A DNA stretch of 64,000 nucleotides from NBLH01 sp050296515 (GTDB lineage: Bacteria > Bacteroidota > Bacteroidia > Bacteroidales > NBLH01), in NCBI GenBank assembly GCA_050296515.1, contig JBNKRJ010000001.1, positions 73,452 to 137,451 on the forward strand, read 5' to 3'. Below the pieces are notes generated by a model. The model was given only the letters and a program-made list of their open reading frames with translations. It ran no database searches and was not told where the DNA came from. The stretch's first letter is position 1. Each line of letters begins with the position of its first letter. A program made the position numbers and the translations under genes. Positions 42,858 through 52,551 of the stretch are shown here, in pieces.

Positions 42858-45569
42858 TTGTTCCGAAAATTAACCATAAAATTTTCTTTGCTGCTGATTT
42901 TTTCAGTATTTCTTATAAACGTGCAAGCACAGGTTGATATTGCAACTGACTCGCTTACTGTTGCTAACGACACTATAAAAATAGCCAAAGATTCAGTTGC
43001 TGTTGTGGATTCTGTAAAAGTTGTTCCCAAAGAAGAAAGTGATATAAAGGCTCCAATTAATTATTCTGCAAAGGACTCTATGAGTTTTTCGTTAAAATCA
43101 AAAATGATTTATGCATATGGCGATGCAAAATTAGGCATGGACGAAATGAGCCTTGATGCCGGGTATATTGTTATGAATATGGACTCGAATTATATCTATG
43201 CTAAAGGAATAGAAGATGAAAATGGAGAACTAAAAGGCAGCCCTGTTTTCAAGGAGAAGGGCAAAGAATATAAGCCAAAAACAATAAAATATAATACCAA
43301 AACTAAGAAGGGGTATGTTACTGATGTTGTGACTGAAGAAAATGGCGGCTATTTGCATGGTGGAGTTACAAAAATGCAGTCGAATAATGAAATACACATA
43401 AAGGGTGGGAAATATACTACTTGTGATGCCGATCATCCACATTTTTATGTGAGGCTAACAAGGGCAAAAGTGATACCGGAAAAGGAAATTGTTACTGGGC
43501 CATTTTATTTTGTGCTTTCTGACATTCCGATTCCTGTAGGCCTACCATTTGGTTTTTTTCCAAGTCAGGAAAATCGTACATCCGGGGTTATTATACCAAG
43601 TTATGGCGAGGAAAAGAGCAGAGGTTTTTTTCTTCAGGATGGAGGATATTATTGGGCTGCTAGTAAAAACTTTGATTTAACTGTTTTAGGGAGTATTTAT
43701 TCTAGTGGTAGCTGGACAATTAATGCAAGATCAAAATACAAAAAAAGATATAAATACGGAGGTAATTTCGATATTCGTTACCAAAAAATAATACAGGGAG
43801 AGAAAGAGATTCCTGCAGACTATAGTGAAAACTCCATGTTTTGGGTAAAGTTCAATTATGCACGTGATGCAAAAGCAAATCCAACATCCACATTTAGTGC
43901 TTCGTTAGACTTTGGCTCCACCCAATCAAGAAGATATAATTATGATTATACTACAGGAGCAAACCAAAACAGTTTTGCAAACAACAATGCGTCATCAAGT
44001 ATTGCTTACACCAAAACTTTCCCTGGGACTCCATTTAATTTTTCAGCAAATATTAATGCTACTCAGAATCTGTCAGACTCAACTGTAAATCTTACGCTAC
44101 CAACTTTGACTTTTAATATGAACAAACAGTTCCCGTTTAAAAGAAGGGAAGCGGTTGGCTCGAAGAAATGGTATGAGCAAATAAGTGTTGGTTTTTCATC
44201 GCAAATGGAAAATAAAATACAGACAAAAAACTCGGTGCTTTTTACCGAAGAAGCTATTGACCTGTTTGAGAATGGGTTTAAATACAATGTTCCAATTTCA
44301 ACAAGCCTAAAGGTGTTTAAGTATTTTAATTTATCACCTGGAATTACTTACAATGGGAGACTATATACAAGCTATTTGAAGCAACGGAACCTTTATGAGG
44401 CAGGTGATACACTTGTCTATAATGATACACTTCCATTAAAAGGGATGGGACTTTATCATGTTTATGACTTTGCATTTTCAGCACCGTTCTCAACAAAATT
44501 ATATGGAATAAAGGAGTTTAAGAAGGGACGTATTGCAGCAATACGACATGTGATGAGTCCTTCTGTTTCATTTAGTTACAGGCCTGATTTTGGCACTGAC
44601 TATTGGAATTATTATGAGCATGATATAATTTATCCTGATTCTGTTGATAGACGATTTTCAACTTATGGAAATGGGATATATGGGGCTCCTCCTGCTGGAA
44701 AGTCAGGGAGCATTGGATTTAGCTTAGATAACAATTTAGAAATGAAAACTCATTCGAAAGACACAACTGAGGAATACAAAAAGATTGTGTTATTGAATAG
44801 TTTAAGATTTAGCACTAGCTATAATTTAGCAGCAGACTCTATGAACTGGTCTGATTTAACTGTTAGTGCAAATACGAAGTTGTTTAAGCAGGTTAATGTG
44901 ACCTATAGTGGTGCAGTAGATTTGTATAAGTTCGATCCTGCAACAGGAAGGAGTATTAATGAACTTTATATTGAAAACTGGGATGCGCTTGGACACCTCA
45001 AAAGAAGTGCAATTTCGTTAAGTGGTTCTATAAATTCTGATACTTTCAAGAAAAAAGACAAAAAAAGTAACAAAGAGGGTGAAGAAGGTAGTGAAGGAGA
45101 TAATGAAAATACGGGAGAAGGGTTTGATGAATTGGATAGGCTAGGAAAGAAAGACGGTGATAAGAATAAAGGTGAGAAATCTGGTGATTATAACTTTAAA
45201 ATCCCCTGGAACCTTTCAATAAACTATAGTTTGAACTATAATAATAGCACACCTAAACTAAACACTGAAACAAATAGGTACGAGTACAAACCTGATATTA
45301 CTCAGACACTCAATTTAAATGGAGGTTTTTCATTAACACCTAAATGGAAGGTTACTGCAAGTGGTAGTTATGATTTTGAAGCAAACAAACTGGTGCATGT
45401 GAGAATGAGTATTGCACGTGACTTACATTGTTGGCAGATGAGTTTCAATTTTGTTCCTTTTGGTTCTCTTCAGAGTTATAATTTTAGAATCAACGTAAAA
45501 TCTTCAATGTTTCAGGGGCTTGAGTACAAAAAGCAACAATCATTTCACGACAGGTTTGATTTTAATTAG
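42858..45569 (+). CDS. lptD: LPS-assembly protein LptD-like outer-membrane barrel
   Basis: No ATG exists at the 5' end. The TTG chosen gives 903 residues and a clean signal peptide (FRKLTIKFSLLLIFSVF, cleavage near VQAQ); a TTG 16 codons earlier lies in a promoter-like box. After a short acidic region, residues about 55-200 form an OstA/LptA-like jellyroll (YAYGDAKLGMDEM, YIYAKGI). The rest is the LptD barrel with the hallmark segment GLPFGFFPSQENRTSGVIIPSYGEE split across 230-255. An acidic Glu/Gly/Lys-rich insertion lies near 745-790. It places lipopolysaccharide in the outer leaflet together with LptE, not found here. The divergent neighbour is a cell-wall amidase. Confidence 0.88.
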   Translation: MFRKLTIKFSLLLIFSVFLINVQAQVDIATDSLTVANDTIKIAKDSVAVVDSVKVVPKEESDIKAPINYSAKDSMSFSLKSKMIYAYGDAKLGMDEMSLDAGYIVMNMDSNYIYAKGIEDENGELKGSPVFKEKGKEYKPKTIKYNTKTKKGYVTDVVTEENGGYLHGGVTKMQSNNEIHIKGGKYTTCDADHPHFYVRLTRAKVIPEKEIVTGPFYFVLSDIPIPVGLPFGFFPSQENRTSGVIIPSYGEEKSRGFFLQDGGYYWAASKNFDLTVLGSIYSSGSWTINARSKYKKRYKYGGNFDIRYQKIIQGEKEIPADYSENSMFWVKFNYARDAKANPTSTFSASLDFGSTQSRRYNYDYTTGANQNSFANNNASSSIAYTKTFPGTPFNFSANINATQNLSDSTVNLTLPTLTFNMNKQFPFKRREAVGSKKWYEQISVGFSSQMENKIQTKNSVLFTEEAIDLFENGFKYNVPISTSLKVFKYFNLSPGITYNGRLYTSYLKQRNLYEAGDTLVYNDTLPLKGMGLYHVYDFAFSAPFSTKLYGIKEFKKGRIAAIRHVMSPSVSFSYRPDFGTDYWNYYEHDIIYPDSVDRRFSTYGNGIYGAPPAGKSGSIGFSLDNNLEMKTHSKDTTEEYKKIVLLNSLRFSTSYNLAADSMNWSDLTVSANTKLFKQVNVTYSGAVDLYKFDPATGRSINELYIENWDALGHLKRSAISLSGSINSDTFKKKDKKSNKEGEEGSEGDNENTGEGFDELDRLGKKDGDKNKGEKSGDYNFKIPWNLSINYSLNYNNSTPKLNTETNRYEYKPDITQTLNLNGGFSLTPKWKVTASGSYDFEANKLVHVRMSIARDLHCWQMSFNFVPFGSLQSYNFRINVKSSMFQGLEYKKQQSFHDRFDFN

Positions 45570-45613
45570 TATCTTACAAGTCTAATTTCTATTTATAAAT
45601 TCGGTAGATTGTT

Positions 45614-46273
45614 ATGAAATATAATAGCTTTTTGTTGGTTCCATTGATTTTTCTTTGTTTTTTAGATTTATATGGTCAACAATCGGTTAAAATTGGGTTA
45701 CTTAAGTATAAGGGTGGAGGTGATTGGTATGCGAACCCAACATCATTACCCAACTTAATTAAATTTTGCAACAATAATTTGCGAACTTCTATTCAACTAA
45801 ACGATGTTCCGGTTGAAGTTGGAAGTAGTGAGCTGTTTGAATTTCCATTTGTACACATGACGGGTCATGGAAATGTTATTTTTTCGGAAGAAGAAGCTGC
45901 GAACTTAAGAAAATACCTGATTGCCGGTGGGTTCTTACATGTTGATGATAACTATGGCTTGGATACCTACCTGAGAAGGGAGATGAAGAAAGTTTTTCCT
46001 GAATTGGATTTCGTTGAATTACCATTTTCACATCCAATTTACCATCAAAAATTTGACTTCAAAGAAGGGCTCCCAAAAATACATGAGCATGATGGGAAAC
46101 GACCTCAGGGATTTGGATTAATATATGAAGGAAAATTAGTTTGTTTCTACACCTATGAGTGTGATTTAGGAGATGGCTGGGAAGATACCGAGGTTCATAA
46201 CGATTCTGAGCAAAAGCATCATGAAGCCCTTGAAATGGGGGCAAACATCGTTAGTTTTTGCTTTAATAGATAA
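45614..46273 (+). CDS. Secreted DUF4159-domain protein
   Basis: This 219-residue protein has a signal peptide (residues 1-21, ending DLYGQ) and a single DUF4159 domain with a class I amidotransferase-like fold. Motifs LLKYKGGGDWYANPTSLPNL, HMTGHGNVIFSEEE and GGFLHVDDNYG are clear. It lacks a catalytic Cys-His-Glu set that I can identify, so ligand binding rather than catalysis is likely. Similar domains occur in larger membrane proteins next to MoxR/vWA systems, but no MoxR gene is present. It follows lptD by 44 bases and may share its transcript. Confidence 0.8.
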   Translation: MKYNSFLLVPLIFLCFLDLYGQQSVKIGLLKYKGGGDWYANPTSLPNLIKFCNNNLRTSIQLNDVPVEVGSSELFEFPFVHMTGHGNVIFSEEEAANLRKYLIAGGFLHVDDNYGLDTYLRREMKKVFPELDFVELPFSHPIYHQKFDFKEGLPKIHEHDGKRPQGFGLIYEGKLVCFYTYECDLGDGWEDTEVHNDSEQKHHEALEMGANIVSFCFNR

Positions 46274-46355
46274 AGGTTTATACTTCAAAGGTCTTTGAGT
46301 AGTAAGAATTTTCAAAGATATTCAAAATATATTCTTTTATTTGGAAAAAAAGTTG

Positions 46356-46363
46356 TAATATTG
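46356..46363 (+). promoter_or_regulatory. Putative -7 box of rplS
   Basis: TAATATTG differs from TAnnTTTG by one base and is followed by GCACCC, as before rpsA and tRNA-Arg. It lies about 42 bases upstream of the chosen ATG. Confidence 0.4.
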
Positions 46364-46404
46364 CACCCTGATTTTTGAAAGCGAAAATTTTAACAAATAA
46401 GAGC

Positions 46405-46755
46405 ATGGATTTAATTAAGATTGTTGAGAACGAATTTGCGGCAAATAATACAGAGTTGCCTGTTTTTTCAAGTGGCGATACTATTACCGTTCATTATAAG
46501 ATCAAAGAAGGAAACAAGGAAAGAGTTCAGCAATTCAGAGGAGTTGTTTTACAAAGAAGAGGAGCTGGTGCTACTGAAACATTTACTGTTAGAAAAATGT
46601 CTGGTAATGTTGGTGTAGAGAGGATTTTCCCAACTTTTTCTCCATTTATTGAGAAAGTTGAGATTAACAAGAAGGGAAAAGTTCGTAGAGCAAGAATTTT
46701 CTACTTCAGAGGTCTTACAGGTAAGAAAGCAAGAATTAAAGAGAAAAGGTTTTAA
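46405..46755 (+). CDS. rplS: 50S ribosomal protein L19
   Basis: The start MDLIKIVENEF gives 116 residues, the normal L19 length and N-terminus; a frame ten codons longer has no support. Motifs FSSGDTITVHYKIKEGNKER, QQFRGVVLQRRGAGATETFT and VERIFPTFSPFIEKVE are typical. L19 sits at the interface of the 30S and 50S subunits. In many bacteria the gene follows trmD and rpsP; here it stands alone with its own promoter-like box and terminator. Confidence 0.96.
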   Translation: MDLIKIVENEFAANNTELPVFSSGDTITVHYKIKEGNKERVQQFRGVVLQRRGAGATETFTVRKMSGNVGVERIFPTFSPFIEKVEINKKGKVRRARIFYFRGLTGKKARIKEKRF

Positions 46756-46779
46756 GCTAATTCTCACAAAATATAGAAG

Positions 46780-46804
46780 AACCTTCCATTTGGAAGGTTT
46801 TTTT
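46780..46804. terminator. Bidirectional rho-independent terminator
   Basis: AACCTTCC pairs with GGAAGGTT around an ATTT loop and is followed by a T-run that also contains the stop codon of the convergent OmpA-family gene. Confidence 0.9.
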
Positions 46805-48848
46805 ATTTTACTATAAACTCAACCCTTCGATTTATCTTTCTGCCTTCTTCAGTAGTATTTGTAGCTAAAGGTTTTGTTTCTCCAAAACCTTTGTAACTTA
46901 CTCTCTTAGAGTCTATTCCTTGTTGACGCATATAATTACGGACAGATTGCACTCTGAGTTGTGACAATGCAAGATTAAACTCAGGCGTTCCTCGGTTATC
47001 TGTGTGTCCATGAAGCATTATTTTAATGTCTTCATTTGCTTTCATAAACTCTATAAGCTGGTTAATGTTTGATTTGCTAATTTCGTTTAATTTGTGAGAT
47101 CCATATTCGAAATTAACATTTTGAAGACGAACAGGTTTTCCCTTTTCTATTTTTCCTATTTTAAAATCAATGGTGGTTGGTGGTTCATACTCATCATCAT
47201 CAGGCTCTATAAGCTTTGAGTCAAAGAAATATTCGTCCTTTTTTACTGTCAGTAAGTAATCTTCGTCTTTTTTTACAGGAACAGCTACGGCATATTTTCC
47301 TGAATATGAATCAACTAGACCTTCAGTGGTTTCTTTACTCTTCACACCTTTTATTCCAACTTTAGCATCGGTAACCTCATGACCCTTTTCATCCATTAAT
47401 TTCCCTTTTACAAATAACACCCTTTTTGGTCGGGCACCTTCATATAGTTCTGCAGTATAAATATCCCAATTACCATCTTTGTTAAAGGATTTTGAAGAGA
47501 AGAAGATACGCTTGCCATTAGCACTGACCATTAATCCCAGCTCATCATTAGCTGTGTTTATTGGATAGCCGATATTTTTAGGTTCAGACCACTGTCCTAA
47601 TCCATTATATTGAGAGTAGAATACATCAAAACCTCCAAGACCGAGTCTTCCGTTGGTAGCAAAATATAATGTCTGACTATCAGAATGAATAAATGGAGTT
47701 TTATCGTCGCCTGCTGTATTAATTACTGGTCCAAGGTTCTGAGCCTCCCCCCAAAGTCCGTTTTTTTGTTTTTCAGATTTATAAATGTCAATTCCTCCGT
47801 AACCTCCTTCCCTAGCACTTGCAAAAAAAAGAACTTTGCCATCTGCAGTTATACTTGGCATTCCTTCAAAAGAGTTCTTCCCATTTATCTCTTTACCAAG
47901 TCTTCGCAATGGAGACCAGATTCCTTTTATATTATCGGAAGTAAAAATGTCGCAATTCTTAAATGAAGTATAATTAGCACGCTCATATTCGCAAATGGTA
48001 ATAAAAAGATGATTATTATCTATTGTTATAGTTGCTCCTCCCTGGTTTCTTCCATCATTAAATGGTTCGTCCAAAGGAATTCCTCTAACAAATTTAAAAG
48101 TTGATGAATCGTTCCAGTTTCTACTGCTATAGACTAATTCTTCAACGTATTTTTCAAAAGCTGTGTTAGGATTAACCTTGTACCTTCTTGAATAAAAGAG
48201 GAGTTCTTCATCAGGTGAAATTAAAGGAAGATATTCATCATCATCTGTGCAAACATCTTTTAAAGGAGTTGGATTAAACGGAACGGGGTTATTCAACAGT
48301 TCAAGATAATATTCAATGTTTTTTATCATTTTTACAGCACTATTAAAGTGCTCAGAATTTTCGTTGTTATGCTCAATAAAAATTTCAAGAAACCCATTTG
48401 CCTTCTCAAATTCCCTTGTTGTGTAATAAAACTCACCTAAGTAGTAGAATGCACTATAGTAACTAAAAGATGGGCATAACTCAATTACCTTTAAAAAGTT
48501 TTCTTCTGCTTTGTCATATAAATTGTCAATTTTTCCAATATCATTGGAGTTGAAGGTGCTTTTTACAGCATGAGAATAGGATATTTCTCCTAGAGCATAG
48601 TAGGCGTCCACATAATTTTTTTGCAAAATTATAGCCTCACTTAATAGTGCAAGTGCGTCACGGTATTTGTGGCTTGGTTTTGTTAATGCCTCATTGTACA
48701 ATTTGATTGCTGATTGGCTCTTAATTCCCTCACAGTCACCCCTTTGTGCATTGAGGTGTGTCGAGGATACAAAGAAAAATGCAACGCCAATCATTAATTT
48801 TACAATCGAAATTGCTGTTTTATTTTCCTTTTTGCATCCCATTTTCAT
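46803..48848 (-). CDS. OmpA-family peptidoglycan-binding protein with TPR and propeller repeats
   Basis: The start at MKMGCKKENK gives 681 residues and avoids overlap with the upstream gene. A signal segment (about 15-35, ending HLNAQ) is followed by TPR-like helices (about 45-180), a PD40/WD40-type propeller (about 210-480: LISPDEELLFYSRR, ITADGKVLFFASAREGG, IHSDSQTLYFATNG), a CarboxypepD-like domain (about 485-560) and an OmpA domain (about 575-681) with LHGHTDNRGTPEFNLALSQ and RKINRRVEF. This layout is common in Bacteroidota, including PorE-like proteins of gliding/type IX systems; no other type IX gene is near. It binds peptidoglycan and links it to the outer membrane. It is 17 bases behind the AsmA-like gene, so the two form an operon. 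Confidence 0.87.
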   Translation of the reverse strand: MKMGCKKENKTAISIVKLMIGVAFFFVSSTHLNAQRGDCEGIKSQSAIKLYNEALTKPSHKYRDALALLSEAIILQKNYVDAYYALGEISYSHAVKSTFNSNDIGKIDNLYDKAEENFLKVIELCPSFSYYSAFYYLGEFYYTTREFEKANGFLEIFIEHNNENSEHFNSAVKMIKNIEYYLELLNNPVPFNPTPLKDVCTDDDEYLPLISPDEELLFYSRRYKVNPNTAFEKYVEELVYSSRNWNDSSTFKFVRGIPLDEPFNDGRNQGGATITIDNNHLFITICEYERANYTSFKNCDIFTSDNIKGIWSPLRRLGKEINGKNSFEGMPSITADGKVLFFASAREGGYGGIDIYKSEKQKNGLWGEAQNLGPVINTAGDDKTPFIHSDSQTLYFATNGRLGLGGFDVFYSQYNGLGQWSEPKNIGYPINTANDELGLMVSANGKRIFFSSKSFNKDGNWDIYTAELYEGARPKRVLFVKGKLMDEKGHEVTDAKVGIKGVKSKETTEGLVDSYSGKYAVAVPVKKDEDYLLTVKKDEYFFDSKLIEPDDDEYEPPTTIDFKIGKIEKGKPVRLQNVNFEYGSHKLNEISKSNINQLIEFMKANEDIKIMLHGHTDNRGTPEFNLALSQLRVQSVRNYMRQQGIDSKRVSYKGFGETKPLATNTTEEGRKINRRVEFIVK

Positions 48849-48864
48849 TTTACTGCTTACCCCA

Positions 48865-51789
48865 TTATTTAGCCATGTTTTCTGCCTTTTTATTGGCTTC
48901 ATCCTTTATTTTTTGAGCTTCTACTTCTGCTTTGGCTACTAGCGCATTGGCTTTTTGTTCTGCTTCCTGATTCAGTTTATCCGCTTTAGCCTGGGCTTCT
49001 TCATGCAATTTCTGCGCAGATTTTTCAGCTTCTTTATTCAGTTTTTCAGCCGCTTTTTTTGCACCCATTTTTGCAATCGGGTTTCCAGCGTTATCAATCA
49101 ATTCTTGTCCTTTTTTTGCAGCTTCTGCCTTTAATTTCTCTCCTTGTACATCTGCTTCCTGAACCAATTTCTCTCCGGCTTTTTTTGCATCAGCCTTTAT
49201 TTTTTCGGCTTCTTCATTTGCTTTATCAATTATTGCTTGTGCTTTTATGTCAGCTTCTTCAATAAGTTTTTTAGCTTCTTCGCTAGCACCTTTTTTTATT
49301 TCACTTTTTATTTGTTCTTTAACGCCTCCTTCACCTTCTCCTTTTTGACCCGACAGGCTAAATTTTGGATCATTCAAAGTACCGCCAACGAACACATTCA
49401 TTTTAAGTTTGTCGCCTACATCAACTTGTTTTCCTGTGCTGGCTAATAGATTATTCGCAATATCGTTGACCGCTTTACCCAGCTCTTTACTTGGTATATC
49501 CAGTCCTAGTTTGTAATTTATCTCTTTATTAAGGTTTTGTGAACCACCAAACTCCATTTCAGACTTACCAAACTTCATTTTTGTTGGATCTACTGTAATA
49601 TTCCCGTTTTTAATCTTAAACTTTAAATAAACATCGTTTAAAGATGGATTCTCAAGTTTTTTCCATTTAGTTACTGTAGCAAGTTTAGCAAGTGCATTTG
49701 ATTTTGCAATGCTTATTTCTTTTGATTGGAATCTTCCGGCTCCATTTAACGTCTCATACTTAGGAGACATGTGATAATCCAAATCAGTTGCAAAATCAAA
49801 ATTTAAAGAGAATTTTCCATTCGCATTTTTTGCGATTGGTGCAAGTTGTTTCACTGTATTAAATGCCTCAAAAGCTGCCGGGATATTGAAATCTTTAATT
49901 TTTAAATCAAAGTCAACTTTTGGTTGCTTAATTACTTTAGAATCATAGCTACCGTCCATTTGCATACTTCCATCCAGAAGTTCCATTTTTACTGCCCTGA
50001 ACATTGCCTTACTGTTTTTTAGCAATATATCACCGTTTAGATTAGTTATAAGCAAGTTATCGTACTTTATACGATTAAGTTTTGAATTCAATAAAAAGTC
50101 AATGTTGCCGGGTATTTCAAAGGCTGTCATTGGAACAGAATCAGTACTCTCAGCTGGAGATGTTTCTACAGATGTTTCTGTAGCTTCTGTTGGTTCCTCT
50201 GAACTCATTAAATCACTCATGTCAAGATTGCTGGAGTTGAAATTAAACCTTGCCACTAATGTGGAGTCCTGTAAAACATAAGGTAAGATATTATTAATCT
50301 TACCAGCTAAATGCACATCACTTTTGCCAATGTTTACATCAAAATTATCGAGGCTAACAAATGCAGGAGTGAATCTTATATTTGCTGAAGGAATCGTAAC
50401 CTTTTCAGGTAAATCTTTGCTTGAGTATTCAAATTTGCTTAACTCAATTTTACCATTAGCTTTAAATTCATCATACTTTTCTTTCTCCAGAGATGATAAC
50501 TTTCCTCCAAGGTTCAAATTTGCATTCATTAACCCTTTTAAGGTCATGTCTTCAAGTGGAACAACATCACTTAAACTTGCAAAATCAATTTTTGCAGTAA
50601 CATTACCTGTTATATCAACGTCAGCTGCACTGGTTGAAATAAACATTTTTGCATCGATTGGATTGCCGGCAATTTCAGCATGGGCTTTTTTTAAATCAAC
50701 AGTGTTGTTGTCTCCTGAACCACCTTTGCTGTCAACTTTAACCGCTACATTAATATTATCTACTGATTTTGGAAGAGCTGGGTATTTAAACATTCCATTC
50801 TCAATGTTTAGATTGAGCCCAAAAGCAGGCAGGATTGAATCGTTGTAAATTCCTTTGGCGTATCCGTTAAAGTCAAATTTACCAGAAGCCTCAAGTCCTG
50901 CAAAATCCTGCATATAAATCACAGGAACAAGGGAAAGTACAGACTTAAAATCTGTCTTTTTCGTTTCAAATGTAATATCCATAGCAATATCATTTGTTGG
51001 CATTTTTACATTTCCATCAAAGCCAAGTGCAATGTCATTAAGACCAAATTCATTTTCCTTAAAGGTAAATGACATGCTATCCATATTTGCCTGGAAATCA
51101 GATTTAAAACTAAGTGAGGCTTTGGTGAGATACTTCAGGCCACCCATTATAAAAGTCAGTGATTTTATGCTGGTATTGATGTTCAATTTTGTTTCTGATG
51201 CTGATAGATCTCCCTTTAAAAGAAAATTTAAAGTATCAATTTCAGCTTTCATTTTTGACTGGCGATCATCGAAAGATATCAGTGCATCATTAATTGCAAA
51301 CTTTTTTAAGGCAATCTTAAATGATGATGCTTCTTCTGTTTGGGTTGTGTCAGTTACTTCTTCTTCAGCGGCAGTGGTATCGGCCTTAGCAATGTCCCAG
51401 TTTGCCATACCATTTTCAAGTACTATTACTTTTATATCTGGTTGGTCAAGGACAATAGCGCGGATTTCAATTTCATCACCAAAAATCACACTCCCCAGGT
51501 TTAAATCTGTTTGAAAATAATTGAATTTGACAAGTGTGTCCTTTTCAAAATCATTAATACCTGTTAGAGATAATTCATCTATTCGAACACTTAAAGCCGG
51601 AAAACTTCTAATTAAAGATAAACTTAAATCGGCAAACTCAAGTTTTGCATTTAAGTTTGCATTGGCCTGTTCTTTCACTATTTCGTTAATCTTTCCTTTA
51701 AAAATAATTGGAATAAAGATGATTAACAGAATCAATACAACAATTAGTATTACAATACCCTTAAATATCTTTTTTAGGATTTTTTTCAC
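48865..51789 (-). CDS. AsmA-family envelope protein with a long alanine/lysine/glutamate helix at the C-terminus
   Basis: This 974-residue protein has an N-terminal membrane helix (about 9-31) and a large periplasmic beta-rich AsmA part (about 35-800) with the family start ANLNAKLEFADLSLSLIRSF and repeated strands such as GNGKFSLNF. The last 165 residues are unusual for the family: an uninterrupted amphipathic helix made of repeats close to 11 residues (KADAKKAGEKL, EAEKSAQKLHEE, KADKLNQEAEQ), like late-embryogenesis or apolipoprotein-type helices. AsmA-like proteins are thought to bridge inner and outer membranes and move phospholipids. The gene precedes the OmpA-family gene in an operon. 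Confidence 0.87.
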   Translation of the reverse strand: MKKILKKIFKGIVILIVVLILLIIFIPIIFKGKINEIVKEQANANLNAKLEFADLSLSLIRSFPALSVRIDELSLTGINDFEKDTLVKFNYFQTDLNLGSVIFGDEIEIRAIVLDQPDIKVIVLENGMANWDIAKADTTAAEEEVTDTTQTEEASSFKIALKKFAINDALISFDDRQSKMKAEIDTLNFLLKGDLSASETKLNINTSIKSLTFIMGGLKYLTKASLSFKSDFQANMDSMSFTFKENEFGLNDIALGFDGNVKMPTNDIAMDITFETKKTDFKSVLSLVPVIYMQDFAGLEASGKFDFNGYAKGIYNDSILPAFGLNLNIENGMFKYPALPKSVDNINVAVKVDSKGGSGDNNTVDLKKAHAEIAGNPIDAKMFISTSAADVDITGNVTAKIDFASLSDVVPLEDMTLKGLMNANLNLGGKLSSLEKEKYDEFKANGKIELSKFEYSSKDLPEKVTIPSANIRFTPAFVSLDNFDVNIGKSDVHLAGKINNILPYVLQDSTLVARFNFNSSNLDMSDLMSSEEPTEATETSVETSPAESTDSVPMTAFEIPGNIDFLLNSKLNRIKYDNLLITNLNGDILLKNSKAMFRAVKMELLDGSMQMDGSYDSKVIKQPKVDFDLKIKDFNIPAAFEAFNTVKQLAPIAKNANGKFSLNFDFATDLDYHMSPKYETLNGAGRFQSKEISIAKSNALAKLATVTKWKKLENPSLNDVYLKFKIKNGNITVDPTKMKFGKSEMEFGGSQNLNKEINYKLGLDIPSKELGKAVNDIANNLLASTGKQVDVGDKLKMNVFVGGTLNDPKFSLSGQKGEGEGGVKEQIKSEIKKGASEEAKKLIEEADIKAQAIIDKANEEAEKIKADAKKAGEKLVQEADVQGEKLKAEAAKKGQELIDNAGNPIAKMGAKKAAEKLNKEAEKSAQKLHEEAQAKADKLNQEAEQKANALVAKAEVEAQKIKDEANKKAENMAK

Positions 51790-51942
51790 TTGTTTAAATT
51801 TTAGTTAAGTAATTGATATTTATTCACTTTTCTTAAACTATTTAAATGGAGTTCATGAGCTTGCTTCGCAAGGTTAAACATATTCTTATTGTGGAACGAT
51901 TATTCGCTTTGCTCATGAGAACACTACGTTAAGTTAATTTTC

Positions 51943-51995
51943 TATATAAACCCCGAAGGGCTCAGCGTAAGCTAATCCCTCAATGAGGGTTTCAT
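51943..51995 (-). repeat. Dispersed palindromic repeat, copy B
   Basis: Read on the minus strand it starts ATGAAACCCTCATTGAGGGA and ends TTCGGGGTTTATATA, the most regular copy of the family. Same orientation as copy C on the far side of tRNA-Arg. Confidence 0.8.
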
Positions 51996-52197
51996 GTGTT
52001 TAGTTTAAAATTATTTTTTAGTCACACGGTAACGCTCCGATTTCTCGTAGCTTTTTTATGATCTAGCGATTTTTAGTTTGAATATTGCTTAATATTAAAA
52101 CAAATATAACAAAAAGCAATTAGTCTCTACTACAAACAAGTGTCAAAAAAATATAAACTTAAACCTTGATTTTTTACAGATGTTTTGAATTTTTTAC

Positions 52198-52205
52198 TAT
52201 ATTTG
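52198..52205 (+). promoter_or_regulatory. Putative -7 box of tRNA-Arg
   Basis: TATATTTG is an exact TAnnTTTG match followed by GCACCC, 16 bases upstream of the tRNA. Confidence 0.55.
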
Positions 52206-52221
52206 CACCCGCTTTTGCAAT

Positions 52222-52295
52222 GGACCTGTAGCATAACTGGATAGTGCACCTGACTACGGATCAGGAGGTTAGGGGTTCGAATCCCTTCAGGTTCA
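52222..52295 (+). tRNA. tRNA-Arg (anticodon ACG)
   Basis: Acceptor GGACCTG pairs with CAGGTTC (one G-T pair), discriminator A, no encoded CCA. The anticodon stem CCTGA/TCAGG holds CTACGGA, giving ACG, which would be read as ICG after deamination. The T-arm has GGTTCGAATC. Length is 74. Confidence 0.95.
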
Positions 52296-52467
52296 CGATT
52301 TGGGTTGAAGAAATTTAATTATTTTCTTCAACCCTTTATTATTTAATGATTTCCATGTGCGATTGCGTGTGATAATGTGTGCTTTTCTGGATTAAAGCAG
52401 TTTTTTTAGAAACTTCAATACTCTTTTCGAAATCTTGTCAAACTACGGATGAAATAACCAAATTTCT

Positions 52468-52551
52468 TTAAAAACCCCGAAAGGCTTAGCGTAAGCTAAT
52501 CCCTCTGCGCCTCCGCTAAAGCTTCAGCGGCACGCGGAATGAGGGTTTTAT
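52468..52551 (-). repeat. Dispersed palindromic repeat, copy C, with extra hairpin
   Basis: The outer parts match copies A and B. Between the CCTCATT and GAGGGATTAG parts it carries about 33 extra bases with a strong hairpin (CCGCTAAAGCTTCAGCGG). This GC-rich insert stands out from its AT-rich surroundings. Confidence 0.75.

Larger units (their letters stand above)
51790..52221. other. Gene-free spacer with inverted repeat and palindromic repeat
   Basis: It holds an imperfect inverted repeat GTTCATGAGC (51851-51860) against GCTCATGAGAAC (51911-51922), with an inner GCTTGCTTCGCAAG hairpin, then repeat copy B and the tRNA-Arg promoter box. No gene is seen. Confidence 0.55.
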
